DNA of 64,000 bases from Prevotella sp. Its GTDB lineage: Bacteria > Bacteroidota > Bacteroidia > Bacteroidales > Bacteroidaceae. The notes under the pieces were generated by a model. It was not told where the DNA came from. It did not search any database and saw nothing but the letters and a program-made list of their open reading frames with translations. The stretch spans positions 248,001-312,000 of the forward strand of contig JAEEWT010000001.1 of assembly GCA_016287755.1 (NCBI GenBank), given 5' to 3'. The position numbers were made by a program, and so were the translations under genes. Position 1 is the first letter of the stretch, and each line of letters starts with the position of its first letter. Positions 36,601-45,092 of the stretch are shown piece by piece.

Positions 36601-37575
36601 GTGCCAACACTCGTTTCGCTCAGTAGCTCACACGCCGATCTGGCCACCACTGAACTGCGTTTGGGATCCGACAGCGGCGCCGGACTGGTGAACCACAACG
36701 GCTCGTTTGAAAGTTGCGGCGTTCCCGAGGCTGTAAAAGCGTCTGAAGGTCAGTGGCATCATTGGGTGGTGACTTTCGACGGATGGAAGGAGAGCATCTA
36801 TCGCGATGGAGAACTGATACATGAGCAGAACAACTTCATCATGGTAAGACCCGAAGGGAGAATCGTGATAGGTGCCGACGGGAGTGGTTCCAACTGTTTC
36901 CGTGGCTATCTGAACCAGCTATCCATCCAGCCGCGTTCACTCACAGCCAACGAGGTAAGGACGTTGTATCAAGAACGTAAAGATGAGCATCTGCCTTCAC
37001 TGGGCGATGATGATTTTGACGAAAGCGATCCCAACAGTCGGTTCTCGCTCACACCCGACATGAAACTTGTGTACGAGAAAGCGGAAGAACAAACGCTGAC
37101 TGCTACCTCGGCAGACTTCCAAAGCGACCCGCTGAACAATGGCGGACGGATCTGTAAAGAGGTGGAGGGCGACTTTGTCATGATGACTCATTTCGTGGAT
37201 ATGGAAGGATTGAAAGAGCACAAGGTGAAGAGCTATAACGAATGTGGCCTACTGGTATCAGGGGGTGAGAAGTTCTATCAGTTGGGCGTGTTCCCGTTAT
37301 ACAACAGCGGTAATATTTTCACCATTATCAGCAGTGAAGGACGACCCCAATACCCCAACTACAAAGGTTATGTGTTCGACCGCATCCTGCAGTTCGAGCG
37401 CCGTGGCAACCTTCTCTTTGCCCGCACCAGTAGCGATGGGAAAACATGGCACAACATGCCTGGCTCACCTGTGGAGGTAACAGTCCCCAAGCTCAATGTG
37501 GGCATCTACCAAACCACATACAGCAACAACCTGTCGTGGGCGAAGCTGAAGGACATCGTTATTTATCAGAGATAA
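33610..37575 (+). CDS. DUF6055-GH43-F5/8C-LamG multidomain enzyme
   Basis: This 1321-residue exported protein joins two catalytic modules. DUF6055 (about 30-400) has HELGH at 152-156. The GH43 five-bladed propeller (about 425-735) has the family triad: Asp438 in FADP (base), Asp547 in LDPQLF and Glu621 in FEAPF (acid). Then come an F5/8 type C domain (about 745-885), a LamG-like domain (about 955-1110) and a C-terminal beta domain (about 1130-1321). GH43 members act on arabinofuranosides or xylosides. An HExxH module fused to a glycosidase suggests a glycoprotein substrate. The frame is continuous, so this is a true fusion. Confidence 0.88.
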   Translation: MKRVILFILGTCASLSLNAQKKIYIPDDLRGMNLEADTSRWSFKRSIETNDLILMWERGFGHDTSKPPMLEGKPMSFNLGNLRDRVQSFYTFFRDTLGFSKPGSKCDQYKMMVMVNYSLDGTAYGGTYDNFIGALWVAPNRIQDEKMNCMAHELGHSFQLQIPADSVGDAWGGSGFFEMTSQWMLWQVNPDWLTDENYHFEAFKNLTHKAFLHLENIYHSPYVIQWWSDLHGRKSIAELYRQGRIGEDPVMTYKRMYGLSQQDFCDEMFRGYQHLVNFDFKHARKETRKYACAFDTELTESEGWLSPKHYPEEYGFNAILLDDKVDLNAEGFGLQIRGENLRYGFVGITTDDEEIYGDINTASFTVPQGKTLRHLYLIVMGAPVLHEQIPMPTEENPEPKVDLKQFTYSFKVCAYPQRTAQWNTPGAGNPIIPGYFADPTIRKFGDTYYLYATTDGTGNGYGPAQVWVSKDFRHWKNIVMNWPTTEVVWAPDVVQQHDGTFRYYYCEPCNINIGESASPIGPWHNILGKEDAVMVPDRYVHNVITLDPQLFRDDDGQEYLYFTTWGIYEGFGCGVAKLSGKKPTAGDARYWREDAPQPIAADEFFSEKRLIPNTELKDIFEAPFMFKRGDTYYFTYSSGSCHDHTYRVQYATSKTGPMGPFEYQGCILETNADGTIHGPGHHSILEENGHYYMVYHRHNNPHAVHGFNRQVCIDELLFDEDGHILPVVPTHDTKNVGLTTAQTYKNLAYGAKVTASSSYDSWFKPEYAVDDNNGTLWKAKCTNWDAEKHVEWLQIDLGKPTKFSEVWTAFEYPTFFYQYLIETSMDGKTWTLYADRTDNTMQGSPMIDHKKAKARYLRISITDTQKNGHMPAIWNIKVWQKAPQLPDTEVEQNDGYPGVHQKDVEPSVRLQNASITLDANILGSGRKQPTDVTEVTTTEDLKLTANNPLRLRVKDGRWALFFNGSQSLTSNHPLSEVYRYNAPYTISAWALQTEVGPVPTLVSLSSSHADLATTELRLGSDSGAGLVNHNGSFESCGVPEAVKASEGQWHHWVVTFDGWKESIYRDGELIHEQNNFIMVRPEGRIVIGADGSGSNCFRGYLNQLSIQPRSLTANEVRTLYQERKDEHLPSLGDDDFDESDPNSRFSLTPDMKLVYEKAEEQTLTATSADFQSDPLNNGGRICKEVEGDFVMMTHFVDMEGLKEHKVKSYNECGLLVSGGEKFYQLGVFPLYNSGNIFTIISSEGRPQYPNYKGYVFDRILQFERRGNLLFARTSSDGKTWHNMPGSPVEVTVPKLNVGIYQTTYSNNLSWAKLKDIVIYQR

Positions 37576-37590
37576 ATAGTTGACGGTTCT

Positions 37591-37622
37591 TTTGGCGGTT
37601 TCACAGTTTATTTGTATTTTTG
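37591..37622 (+). promoter_or_regulatory. Promoter of the hybrid sensor gene
   Basis: TTTG 37591-37594, 20 bp, TATTTTTG 37615-37622. The start codon ATG 37632 lies only nine bases beyond the -7 box, so the message would be nearly leaderless. Confidence 0.6.
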
Positions 37623-37631
37623 TCACATACA

Positions 37632-40600
37632 ATGCGACGACTGCAGTTACTGATCATAGCTTTTCTGATGTTCCTCTCGGTTGGGGCAAAGGATGATTAC
37701 AGCTACCGTATGATTACCATGAACGACGGGTTGGCTGCCAATGCCGTGCGCAATATTGTGCAGGACAAGTACGGGTATATCTGGTTCGGCACCGATAACG
37801 GTCTTTGCCGTTACGACGGTCGTAGGGTATTGCCTCTACGTATCACCGAACTGGGCATCAACCAGTATATCTCTGCCCTGCTGGCGAGCAACGACGGATT
37901 GTATGTAGGAACCGCAAAGGGAGTGTTCTTCATCAATTACACCCGTCAGGTCTTCGAGCGTCTTCCCATGGATATCCATTCCACCGTTACCCATCTTTCT
38001 TCGGATAAGGAAGGTGCACTCTGGGTATCGACCATGGATCAAGGCGTATGGCACTATCATCCGGAAACCGAACGTTCCAATCAGTATCACCTGAAGACCT
38101 CCGGCGATGCTGTTGCTCAGGTTTATGTGGATGCGAACAATCAGATCTGGACGATTACCAATTGGGGAGAGCCTGTGGTACAGAAGCTGAACCGCCTGCA
38201 CAACCAGTTTGAGCCTGTCAAAACCGAGTTTAACGGTGTTCCCACATCGCTCTGCATGCTTCAGACAAGGGATGGTCGCTATTGGTTGGGCACATGGGAA
38301 TACGGACTGTTGTTAATGAATAGTGACGGCCGTCTGGAACAGGTGCTGAACCCCCAGCTTACAAAAGTGGGCTGGCATATACATGCTTTGTATGAAGACC
38401 CAGAGGGGCGCATATACATAGGTTGTGACGATGGCCTCATCAGTTTTGATCCGAAATCGGGAGGGTGGAGAAAGTTTGACGACCGCTTTGTCTATGCCTT
38501 TACCAACGACACCGAGGGAGGCATGTGGATAGGTACGTTCTATGGAGGCGTAAGATATATCTCACCTGTGGGAAAGCGTTTCGATGGGTTCTCCATGGCA
38601 AATGGACTTTCAGGAAATGTCATTTCCCGCTTCTGTGAGGACAGACAAGGTCGTATCTGGGTGGGCAGCGACGATGGCGGATTGATGTGCTACGATGGGC
38701 GCTTTGTTAGCTACCCTCATCAAGACTGGCTTTCCAAGCGCAATGTCCATGCGCTGTGTGTGGATCATCGTAACAACCTATGGATTGGTACCTATACCGA
38801 TGGTGTGATTGTGATGAACCTCGAGTCGGGTACACTGCACCAGTATATGCAGACCAACGACAAGAACTCCCTCGACAACTCCAGCTCGTATGCCATCTAT
38901 CAGGATTCGCAGGGTGAGATGTGGGTGGCCACCATGGAGGGTCTGTGCCTCTACGATGCCAAGAATGACGGTTTCGTTCGCATCGGCAAAACCAACTCCA
39001 TCACCATCGATATAGATGAAGACAGCGAGGGAAACCTGTGGTTATCCACCCAGGGTGAAGGTCTTTTCTGCTACCATCGGAAGAACCGTACGCTGCAGAA
39101 TTTCCGCAGTAATGATGATTCCCGCAACACCAGTCTGCCCGACAACCAAGTGAACTGCTGTCTCATCGACGAGAAAGGGGAGCTATGGATAGGCACTTTT
39201 GCAGGACTTTGCACCTACGATAAGAAGCACGGCACTTTCAAGCGCGTCAGTCTCGATGTACCCAGTCAGAACATCCTGAGCATCATCGAGGACAACGGGG
39301 CTTTATGGCTCACCACCGAGCGTGGTATTGTGAAGTATGTTCCCGACGAGGGTGTGCAGCGGTTCACGCTTCACGACGGACTCGTCAGCGAACAGTTCCA
39401 GCCCAATAGCGGATATAAAGCCAGCGACGGCCGCATTTTCTTTGGCTCAACCAGTGGCTTCAACAGCTTCCTTCCATTCCAGATCAAGGCCAACACGGTG
39501 ATGCCTCCAGTGTATGTCACTACGCTGAGCATCCTGAATCAGGAGGAGCACAACGCAAGCGGTCTGCCGCTCGACCTGACACTAACCAAGGAGATCACCA
39601 TCGGCTACGGCGATTCCAAGATGGTGAGTCTGGCGTTTGCCTCTCTCAGCTATTGCTCGCCCGAGAAAATACAGTATGCCTACATGCTCGAGGGCTTCGA
39701 CCAGGACTGGAACTATGTGGGCAATCAGAACAGTGCCACCTATACCAACCTGCCTGCAGGTACTTACACCTTCCGTGTAAAGGCCACCAACAACGACGGA
39801 ATATGGTCCGACCACGAGGCTAGTCTGAAGATTGTGGTAAAGCCGCCGTTCTGGTGGAGCTGGTATGCCAAGCTGTTCTACCTGCTATTATTGGGCACCA
39901 TCATCTGGTATTATGTGCACCTACGACTGAAAAAGGCTGAGCGGCGCCACCAGATGCAGATGCTGCGCCTGAACGAAGAGAAGGAGAAGGAGGTTCGCGA
40001 GGCTCGTCTGAATTTCTTCACCATGATTGCCCATGAGATACGCACCCCAGTATCCCTGATTATCGGTCCATTGGAGAAGATGATGAAACATGGCAACCCC
40101 TCGGACGATATGCGGGTTATCGACCGCAATGCCCACCGTCTGCTCGAACTGGTCAACCAGCTGCTCGACTTCCGCAAAGTGGAGCAGCAGAGTCTGGTAA
40201 TGCACTTTGCCCCGCAGAACATCCACGAGCTGATGGTGTCGGTGAGCGAACGCTTTGCTCCTACCTTCGAGCAGAACGGCAAACGGTTCACTGTTGATTA
40301 CCCCAACGACCGCTTCACGGCTATTGTCGACAAGGAGGCCATCATCAAGACCATCAGCAACCTGCTCACTAATGCCAATAAATATTCAAAGGATGAAGTC
40401 AGTTTGAAGTGTATCGAAGACCCCGACGGTCAGCGGTTCCGCATCAGCGTGAGCGATAATGGCATCGGCATCCGCGAGGAAGACCGTGAGCGCATCTTCC
40501 AGCCCTTCTTCCAAGCCGAGGGTAACAAACCCGGCACGGGCATCGGACTGAATATCGTGAAAAGTATCGTCGATCAGCACCATGGTGAAATCACCGTAGA

Positions 40601-41540
40601 ATCAGAACTGGGCAAGGGAAGCACTTTCACCATCATCCTACCAGTGAGCCAGGATGTGATCAAAGAAACAGATACCGAAAACGAGTCAGCGTCAACAACT
40701 GTTGACGACCGCTCGGCAACGAAGCACACTGCTGAAAGTTCAAATCATAAAGTTCAAAGATCAAAGTTCAAAGATCAAAGCCCAAAGCCCACCATGCTGA
40801 TTGTGGACGATTCGGAGGACATGCGCCATTTCTTAGAGAATAATTTCAACAACAAGTATGATATTATCACTGCCGAAGATGGCATCGAAGCACTCCATCT
40901 GCTGCAGAATCATGAAGTCAGCATCATCATCAGCGACTGGATGATGCCACGAATGGACGGAGCCGATTTGTGCCGCCGTGTGCGCCAGGACCAGCAAACC
41001 AGTCATATCCCCTTCATCATGCTTACCGCCAAGACCGATGATGACTCGAAGGTGGAAGGAATGGATGTGGGTGCCGATACCTATATCGAGAAGCCCTTCT
41101 CCGTGCAGTATCTTGAGGCCTGCATCCGCAACATTCTCCAGATTCGTCACCGGCTGATGGAGAAATTCTCTACCCAACCATTAGAACCTGTAACTGAAAT
41201 AGCCCAGAATCCTACCGACAGTGAGTTCCTGAGAAAGATGAACCAGATTATTGAAGAGAACTTCTCGAACTCTGAACTCAACGTGAACTTACTCGCTGCC
41301 GAGCTGAACATCAGTCGCAGCAGCCTCTTCGCCAAGATCAAGACCTTGGCAGAGATCACACCCAACGAGATGATCCAGGTAGTGCGACTCAAGAGGGCTG
41401 CCCGGCTCATGAAGGAAGGGAAATACACCATCAGCGAAATCAGCTACATGGTGGGATTTTCCAACCCCTCCTATTTCTCGAAATGCTTCCAGAAGCAGTT
41501 CAACATCAAGCCAGCCGAGTATATGAAATCAACAACTTGA
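37632..41540 (+). CDS. Hybrid two-component sensor-regulator (HTCS) of the PUL
   Basis: This 1302-residue protein contains a signal peptide, two-component propeller repeats (about 20-640, with many WIGT and LWVST-type blades), a Y_Y_Y domain (about 650-735), a membrane helix (about 740-762), a histidine kinase (His801 in MIAHEIRTP; ATP-binding DNGIGI and GTGIGLNIVKS), a receiver with Asp1102 (SDWMMPR) and a C-terminal AraC-type DNA-binding domain (about 1200-1302). It senses an oligosaccharide in the periplasm and turns on the PUL. Start ATG 37632 was chosen over an upstream TTG. Its likely target is the paired boxes at 20504-20587. Confidence 0.96.
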   Translation: MRRLQLLIIAFLMFLSVGAKDDYSYRMITMNDGLAANAVRNIVQDKYGYIWFGTDNGLCRYDGRRVLPLRITELGINQYISALLASNDGLYVGTAKGVFFINYTRQVFERLPMDIHSTVTHLSSDKEGALWVSTMDQGVWHYHPETERSNQYHLKTSGDAVAQVYVDANNQIWTITNWGEPVVQKLNRLHNQFEPVKTEFNGVPTSLCMLQTRDGRYWLGTWEYGLLLMNSDGRLEQVLNPQLTKVGWHIHALYEDPEGRIYIGCDDGLISFDPKSGGWRKFDDRFVYAFTNDTEGGMWIGTFYGGVRYISPVGKRFDGFSMANGLSGNVISRFCEDRQGRIWVGSDDGGLMCYDGRFVSYPHQDWLSKRNVHALCVDHRNNLWIGTYTDGVIVMNLESGTLHQYMQTNDKNSLDNSSSYAIYQDSQGEMWVATMEGLCLYDAKNDGFVRIGKTNSITIDIDEDSEGNLWLSTQGEGLFCYHRKNRTLQNFRSNDDSRNTSLPDNQVNCCLIDEKGELWIGTFAGLCTYDKKHGTFKRVSLDVPSQNILSIIEDNGALWLTTERGIVKYVPDEGVQRFTLHDGLVSEQFQPNSGYKASDGRIFFGSTSGFNSFLPFQIKANTVMPPVYVTTLSILNQEEHNASGLPLDLTLTKEITIGYGDSKMVSLAFASLSYCSPEKIQYAYMLEGFDQDWNYVGNQNSATYTNLPAGTYTFRVKATNNDGIWSDHEASLKIVVKPPFWWSWYAKLFYLLLLGTIIWYYVHLRLKKAERRHQMQMLRLNEEKEKEVREARLNFFTMIAHEIRTPVSLIIGPLEKMMKHGNPSDDMRVIDRNAHRLLELVNQLLDFRKVEQQSLVMHFAPQNIHELMVSVSERFAPTFEQNGKRFTVDYPNDRFTAIVDKEAIIKTISNLLTNANKYSKDEVSLKCIEDPDGQRFRISVSDNGIGIREEDRERIFQPFFQAEGNKPGTGIGLNIVKSIVDQHHGEITVESELGKGSTFTIILPVSQDVIKETDTENESASTTVDDRSATKHTAESSNHKVQRSKFKDQSPKPTMLIVDDSEDMRHFLENNFNNKYDIITAEDGIEALHLLQNHEVSIIISDWMMPRMDGADLCRRVRQDQQTSHIPFIMLTAKTDDDSKVEGMDVGADTYIEKPFSVQYLEACIRNILQIRHRLMEKFSTQPLEPVTEIAQNPTDSEFLRKMNQIIEENFSNSELNVNLLAAELNISRSSLFAKIKTLAEITPNEMIQVVRLKRAARLMKEGKYTISEISYMVGFSNPSYFSKCFQKQFNIKPAEYMKSTT
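40738..40790 (+). repeat. GTTCAAAG-type repeat inside the sensor coding region
   Basis: Repeats of AAGTTCAAAGATCAAAG encode the linker between the kinase and receiver domains (NHKVQRSKFKDQSPK). The same repeat type occurs in non-coding DNA at 28027-28050. Confidence 0.6.
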
Positions 41541-41572
41541 TTTGAGTTAGATTCGGCTGAGCCTGTGCAACC

Positions 41573-41682
41573 ACATTCAACTTTTGAGTGTTTACCTCTA
41601 TTAAATCCTATATATTCTATTGAGTATTAATGGGTTAATGCCCAATTCTCCATCTACTTTCCCTCTACTTTGCTTCTACTTT
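41573..41682 (+). repeat. Dispersed ~110-bp repeat, copy 2
   Basis: The first 35 bp are identical to 15774-15808, then there is strong similarity through the CTACTTTCCCTCTACTTTGC tract. It is the left part of the iteron-bearing region in front of the VapE-like gene. Confidence 0.75.
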
Positions 41683-41744
41683 GCCTCTACCATGCATCTA
41701 CTAACTTTTCACTGACATATGATGTCTTATCAACCACTTTACAG

Positions 41745-41803
41745 ATAGAAAGTATGGCACTTTATTATAGAAAGTATGGCAGTTTACTATAGAAAGTATG
41801 GCA
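41745..41803 (+). repeat. Iteron array A: three 22-bp units
   Basis: ATAGAAAGTATGGCA starts at 41745, 41767 and 41789, an exact 22-bp period. This is typical of initiator-binding iterons. Confidence 0.8.
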
Positions 41804-41848
41804 GTTTCTAAGAAAATCTCTCGAGAATTGATGAGTAAGTGACGTTCT

Positions 41849-41955
41849 AACTATGAGAAAGCGGCCTTATAACTATGAGAAAGTGGCCTTATAACTATGA
41901 GAAAGTGGCCTTATAACTATGAGAAAGTGGCCTTATAACTGGTGGAAAGTGATAT
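41849..41955 (+). repeat. Iteron array B: four 22-bp units and a partial fifth
   Basis: AACTATGAGAAAGTGGCCTT starts at 41849, 41871, 41893 and 41915; the first copy has C for T. A degenerate fifth copy begins at 41937. The 22-bp period matches array A, with a different sequence. Confidence 0.82.
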
Positions 41956-41960
41956 GGTTT

Positions 41961-42013
41961 AATAGAGGGAAGGTAGAGGCAAAGTAGAAGTAAAGTAGAA
42001 GCAAAGTAGATAG
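41961..42013 (-). repeat. CTACTTT tract, inverted copy
   Basis: On the minus strand this reads CTATCTACTTTGCTTCTACT and so on, an inverted match to the plus-strand tract at about 41650-41695. The two tracts flank the iteron arrays. Confidence 0.6.
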
Positions 42014-42054
42014 AAAAAAACGCTCAAACTATTGCATAAATGCCAGAAATTTAG

Positions 42055-42062
42055 TACCTTCG
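42055..42062 (+). promoter_or_regulatory. -7 box of the VapE-like gene
   Basis: TACCTTCG is one base off TAnnTTTG. It lies 49 bp upstream of the preferred start at 42112. Confidence 0.4.
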
Positions 42063-42111
42063 CGGTCGTTTTTGAATGAGAATAGTAGAGGTTAACTTAT
42101 TATCAATAAAA

Positions 42112-44235
42112 ATGAAAGCAACATTACTCAAAAATTCGAGAAGCAAACAAGTGATGAACCGTCTGGAGCTGAGTGCTTTGGCTGAGATGATCAGAAAGAA
42201 CCCCAATGAGAAACAGGTGTATCATCTCAGACAGAACTATCAGTTCTACAAGCCCGTCAGACAGGAGGACGGACAGATTATGCTCGACGGCGTAACAATC
42301 GTCAGTCTGCCGCGCATCTGCTTCGCCGTTGAGTTCGACAAGTATGGTGATAAACCGCGACAGCTGGCATATAACGGACTGGTGGTTGTGGAGGTCAACG
42401 GACTGAAAACCTACGAGGAAGCTGTCAGTATCAGGAATCAGGTGGCCAGGATGGACGAGACGCTGATGGCGTTCTTGGGCGCATCGGGTAAGTCGGTGAA
42501 GATAGTGTGCCGTGGGGAGATGTTCGAAGGGAGTACGCTTCCAACAGAAAACGATGAGATACGACTGTTCCACAAAAACCTGTACCACACCGCCCGCAGG
42601 GCTTATCAGAACCAGTTCGGACTTGACATCGCATACATGGAGCCATTACTGGACAGGACGGTCTATCTGAGTGCCGATCCTGAGATGTACTACAATCCTG
42701 ATTCCCGTCCGTTCAAGGCAGATACCCTTAAACGCGAAGAGCTGGGACAGCCGAGGATCTCATTGGAGAGCGATCTGCTGATGCCAGGCCGTTCCATCAC
42801 GCGTACCTATCATTTTAACTGGCTGTTTATTCTCCGTGAGGTACTGGGCACCTATTTCGACCTGCCCGATGAGGACCGCCAGATGCAGCTCCTGCAGCAG
42901 ATAGCACGGAAATCGCTCGAACAAGGCATCCCTCTCGCTCACGCTCAGGGAATGACACTGGAGCATCCGCTGTTCCACAACGATCCCGAACTAGTGAAGA
43001 GCGTCTTCGCTGCAACCTACGAAGTGACACTGATGGACGACTACCGTAAGAAGCACAAGATGAAACCCCTGAAGAGCGTGCCCCAGGAGACACTGCAGAC
43101 CATGCGGACAGAGATTTTCCTGACGGCCAACTACGAGATGCGCAAGAACCTGATGACGGGCGTGGCTGAGTATCGCATGAGATACAGTGAGGACCAGACA
43201 TTCAGACCACTCACCGAGGAGGTACGCAACGATATGACCATCGAGGCACGTGAGCAGGGACTGAAGTCGTGGGATCAGGATGTGAACCGCTTCATCGACT
43301 CCACCCGCATCGAACAATATGACCCGGTGAACACCTGGCTCGACAAACTACCGCAATGGGACGGGCATGACTATATCAAGGATCTTGCCGAGAGGGTTCC
43401 CACCGACCAGCCACATTGGGAGAAATACCTCAGATGCTGGTTAGTGGGTATGGTGGCCCAGTGGCGCGAGAGTGATAAGCAGCTCACAGGCAATGCGTTA
43501 ACACCTCTACTGATTGGCAGGCAGGGCTGCGGTAAGACACGCTTCTGTAAGATACTGCTGCCTGAGAAACTGCGCGACTACTATAACGACAAGCTGAACT
43601 TCAAGAACGAGTTCGACCTGAATATCGCGCTCACTTCGTTCGCACTGATTAACATCGACGAGTTCGACAAGACCACTCCGTCGCAGCAGATCGTCCTGAA
43701 GTACCTGCTCTCATCGAGCGACGTGAAGTTCCGTCCGCCATACGGTAAGACTATCAAACAGTACCGCCGCTACACCTCGTTCATCGGCACCACCAACCAG
43801 ATGCAGCCGCTGGTGGATTCCACGGGTTCCAGAAGGTTCGTCTGTGTGGGCATACCCAACAGCAGAAGCATCGACTACACCGATAACCTCAACCACCAAC
43901 AGCTCTTTGCCCAGGCACTGCAGCTGTTCAATCAGGGTGAACGTTTCTGGCTGAACGATGACGAGATCAAGATGCTAATAGAAGAGAACGCGCCCTATCA
44001 GCGACCTGTCGATCTGGTGGAGATGATCAACGAGACATTCCGCAAACCCAACGACAATGAAGGTCGCTGGTGGGGAACGACTGAGATCCTCTCAACTCTT
44101 GCCAGCCGCTATACGTATTTCGATGCCAAACGAACTACTCCTGCCATTCTCGGCAAGACCATGAACAACTACCGCTTCGGCTTCAAGCACCGCATGCTGA
44201 ACGGTTTGTCGGAATACTGGCTATGTGAGAAGTAG
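42112..44235 (+). CDS. VapE/BT4734-type primase-helicase
   Basis: From ATG 42112 the 707-residue protein (719 from ATG 42076) has an N-terminal BT4734/VirE-like region, a middle linker, and a C-terminal VapE-type superfamily-3-like ATPase. Walker A is GRQGCGKTRF, Walker B is ALINIDEFD, and the sensor region is SFIGTTNQ followed by GSRRFV. A DUF3874-like tail ends the protein. Such proteins replicate phages, satellites and plasmids or act as domesticated copies. Two iteron arrays lie directly upstream, so this looks like an initiator with its origin. There is no integrase, capsid or relaxase nearby, so any parent element is incomplete or very small. Confidence 0.88.
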   Translation: MKATLLKNSRSKQVMNRLELSALAEMIRKNPNEKQVYHLRQNYQFYKPVRQEDGQIMLDGVTIVSLPRICFAVEFDKYGDKPRQLAYNGLVVVEVNGLKTYEEAVSIRNQVARMDETLMAFLGASGKSVKIVCRGEMFEGSTLPTENDEIRLFHKNLYHTARRAYQNQFGLDIAYMEPLLDRTVYLSADPEMYYNPDSRPFKADTLKREELGQPRISLESDLLMPGRSITRTYHFNWLFILREVLGTYFDLPDEDRQMQLLQQIARKSLEQGIPLAHAQGMTLEHPLFHNDPELVKSVFAATYEVTLMDDYRKKHKMKPLKSVPQETLQTMRTEIFLTANYEMRKNLMTGVAEYRMRYSEDQTFRPLTEEVRNDMTIEAREQGLKSWDQDVNRFIDSTRIEQYDPVNTWLDKLPQWDGHDYIKDLAERVPTDQPHWEKYLRCWLVGMVAQWRESDKQLTGNALTPLLIGRQGCGKTRFCKILLPEKLRDYYNDKLNFKNEFDLNIALTSFALINIDEFDKTTPSQQIVLKYLLSSSDVKFRPPYGKTIKQYRRYTSFIGTTNQMQPLVDSTGSRRFVCVGIPNSRSIDYTDNLNHQQLFAQALQLFNQGERFWLNDDEIKMLIEENAPYQRPVDLVEMINETFRKPNDNEGRWWGTTEILSTLASRYTYFDAKRTTPAILGKTMNNYRFGFKHRMLNGLSEYWLCEK

Positions 44236-45024
44236 AGAATAATTCGTGGAGAAAAAGACCACGGATGATGCGGATCTGACGGATGATTTTTACGCCAACA
44301 ATTTACTTTCAAAAGTATTCTTTGACTTCGTCTTCTCCCATCATGACTCAATAAATTGGAGTACGAGTTGGGGATTGTAACTGTTTTGCGGCATGGAATG
44401 GGCGTTTATGTTGTAAAATATCGGTATAGACAATATTTCAAGCAGTAACAATTAGCAAAACGCTAAAATTTTCGGGTTGAAAAATCGGCAAAAAAGTGAC
44501 GCTCCATGGGGCGTACCGTTTTTATTCTTAAAAGTTTACAAAATTTCGACACCAGTTTCAAATCGTAACTACTTTATGTTTCCGAAAGGGAATCGTAGAG
44601 AAGATAATGAACACGGATTAAACGGATGAAACGGATACATACAAAGAAAAGGGAGCCACCCCTGACCCCTCCATGAGGAGGGGAACCGGGGATTCTGCTG
44701 CAAAGATAGGTTTTTATTAGAGACCAAAGGTTGGACAGAAGAACGGAAAAGGTCAAAGCACAGATAGCACGGATTTCTATTTCCGTTATTCCGTTTATTT
44801 GACTTTCGTCTTCCTCCTTCACGACTCGGCAAAACTCAAGCCAGCTTGGTTCTGCTCTCGCTGCTCTGTCGTTTCCGGTTATTCCGTTATAAAAAACCTT
44901 GCGCCAATCACCATTTACGACACTTCCTGGCATGCTGCATCCGATTTGTCGCAATATGATGGCTATGTCGCAAATACTGCTCACGAAAAACACGAAATTT
45001 CTTTCATGGCTTTAGGAACTGCCC
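44236..45024. other. 789-bp spacer with dispersed repeats, no convincing gene
   Basis: Frames here look like chance. Features are a weak hairpin ACGCTCC/GGGGCGT at 44499-44514 that could end the VapE-like transcript, several CGGAT-rich words (ACGGAT, AACGGAT), a palindromic CCCCTCCATGAGGAGGGG near 44670-44691 of the kind dispersed in Bacteroidetes genomes, and a perfect minus-strand -7 box (CAAAGATA, 44701-44708) with no gene downstream. Confidence 0.5.
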
Positions 45025-45032
45025 TATCTTTG
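45025..45032 (+). promoter_or_regulatory. -7 box of the small ORF
   Basis: TATCTTTG is a perfect match. A hairpin GTGTCGG (45035-45041) with CCGACAC (45054-45060) starts right at the transcript 5' end. Confidence 0.6.
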
Positions 45033-45092
45033 CAGTGTCGGAAACAAGAAAACCCGACACGCATCATAACAATCCATAAAAGTCAAGCAGCA

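Noticed and set aside
41745..41955. CRISPR array
   Set aside because: Units are 22 bp and directly adjacent with no unique spacers, and there are no cas genes; iterons fit better.
44640..44720. Small gene driven by the minus-strand -7 box at 44701-44708
   Set aside because: The downstream minus-strand DNA is dispersed palindromic repeat without a convincing start or domain.
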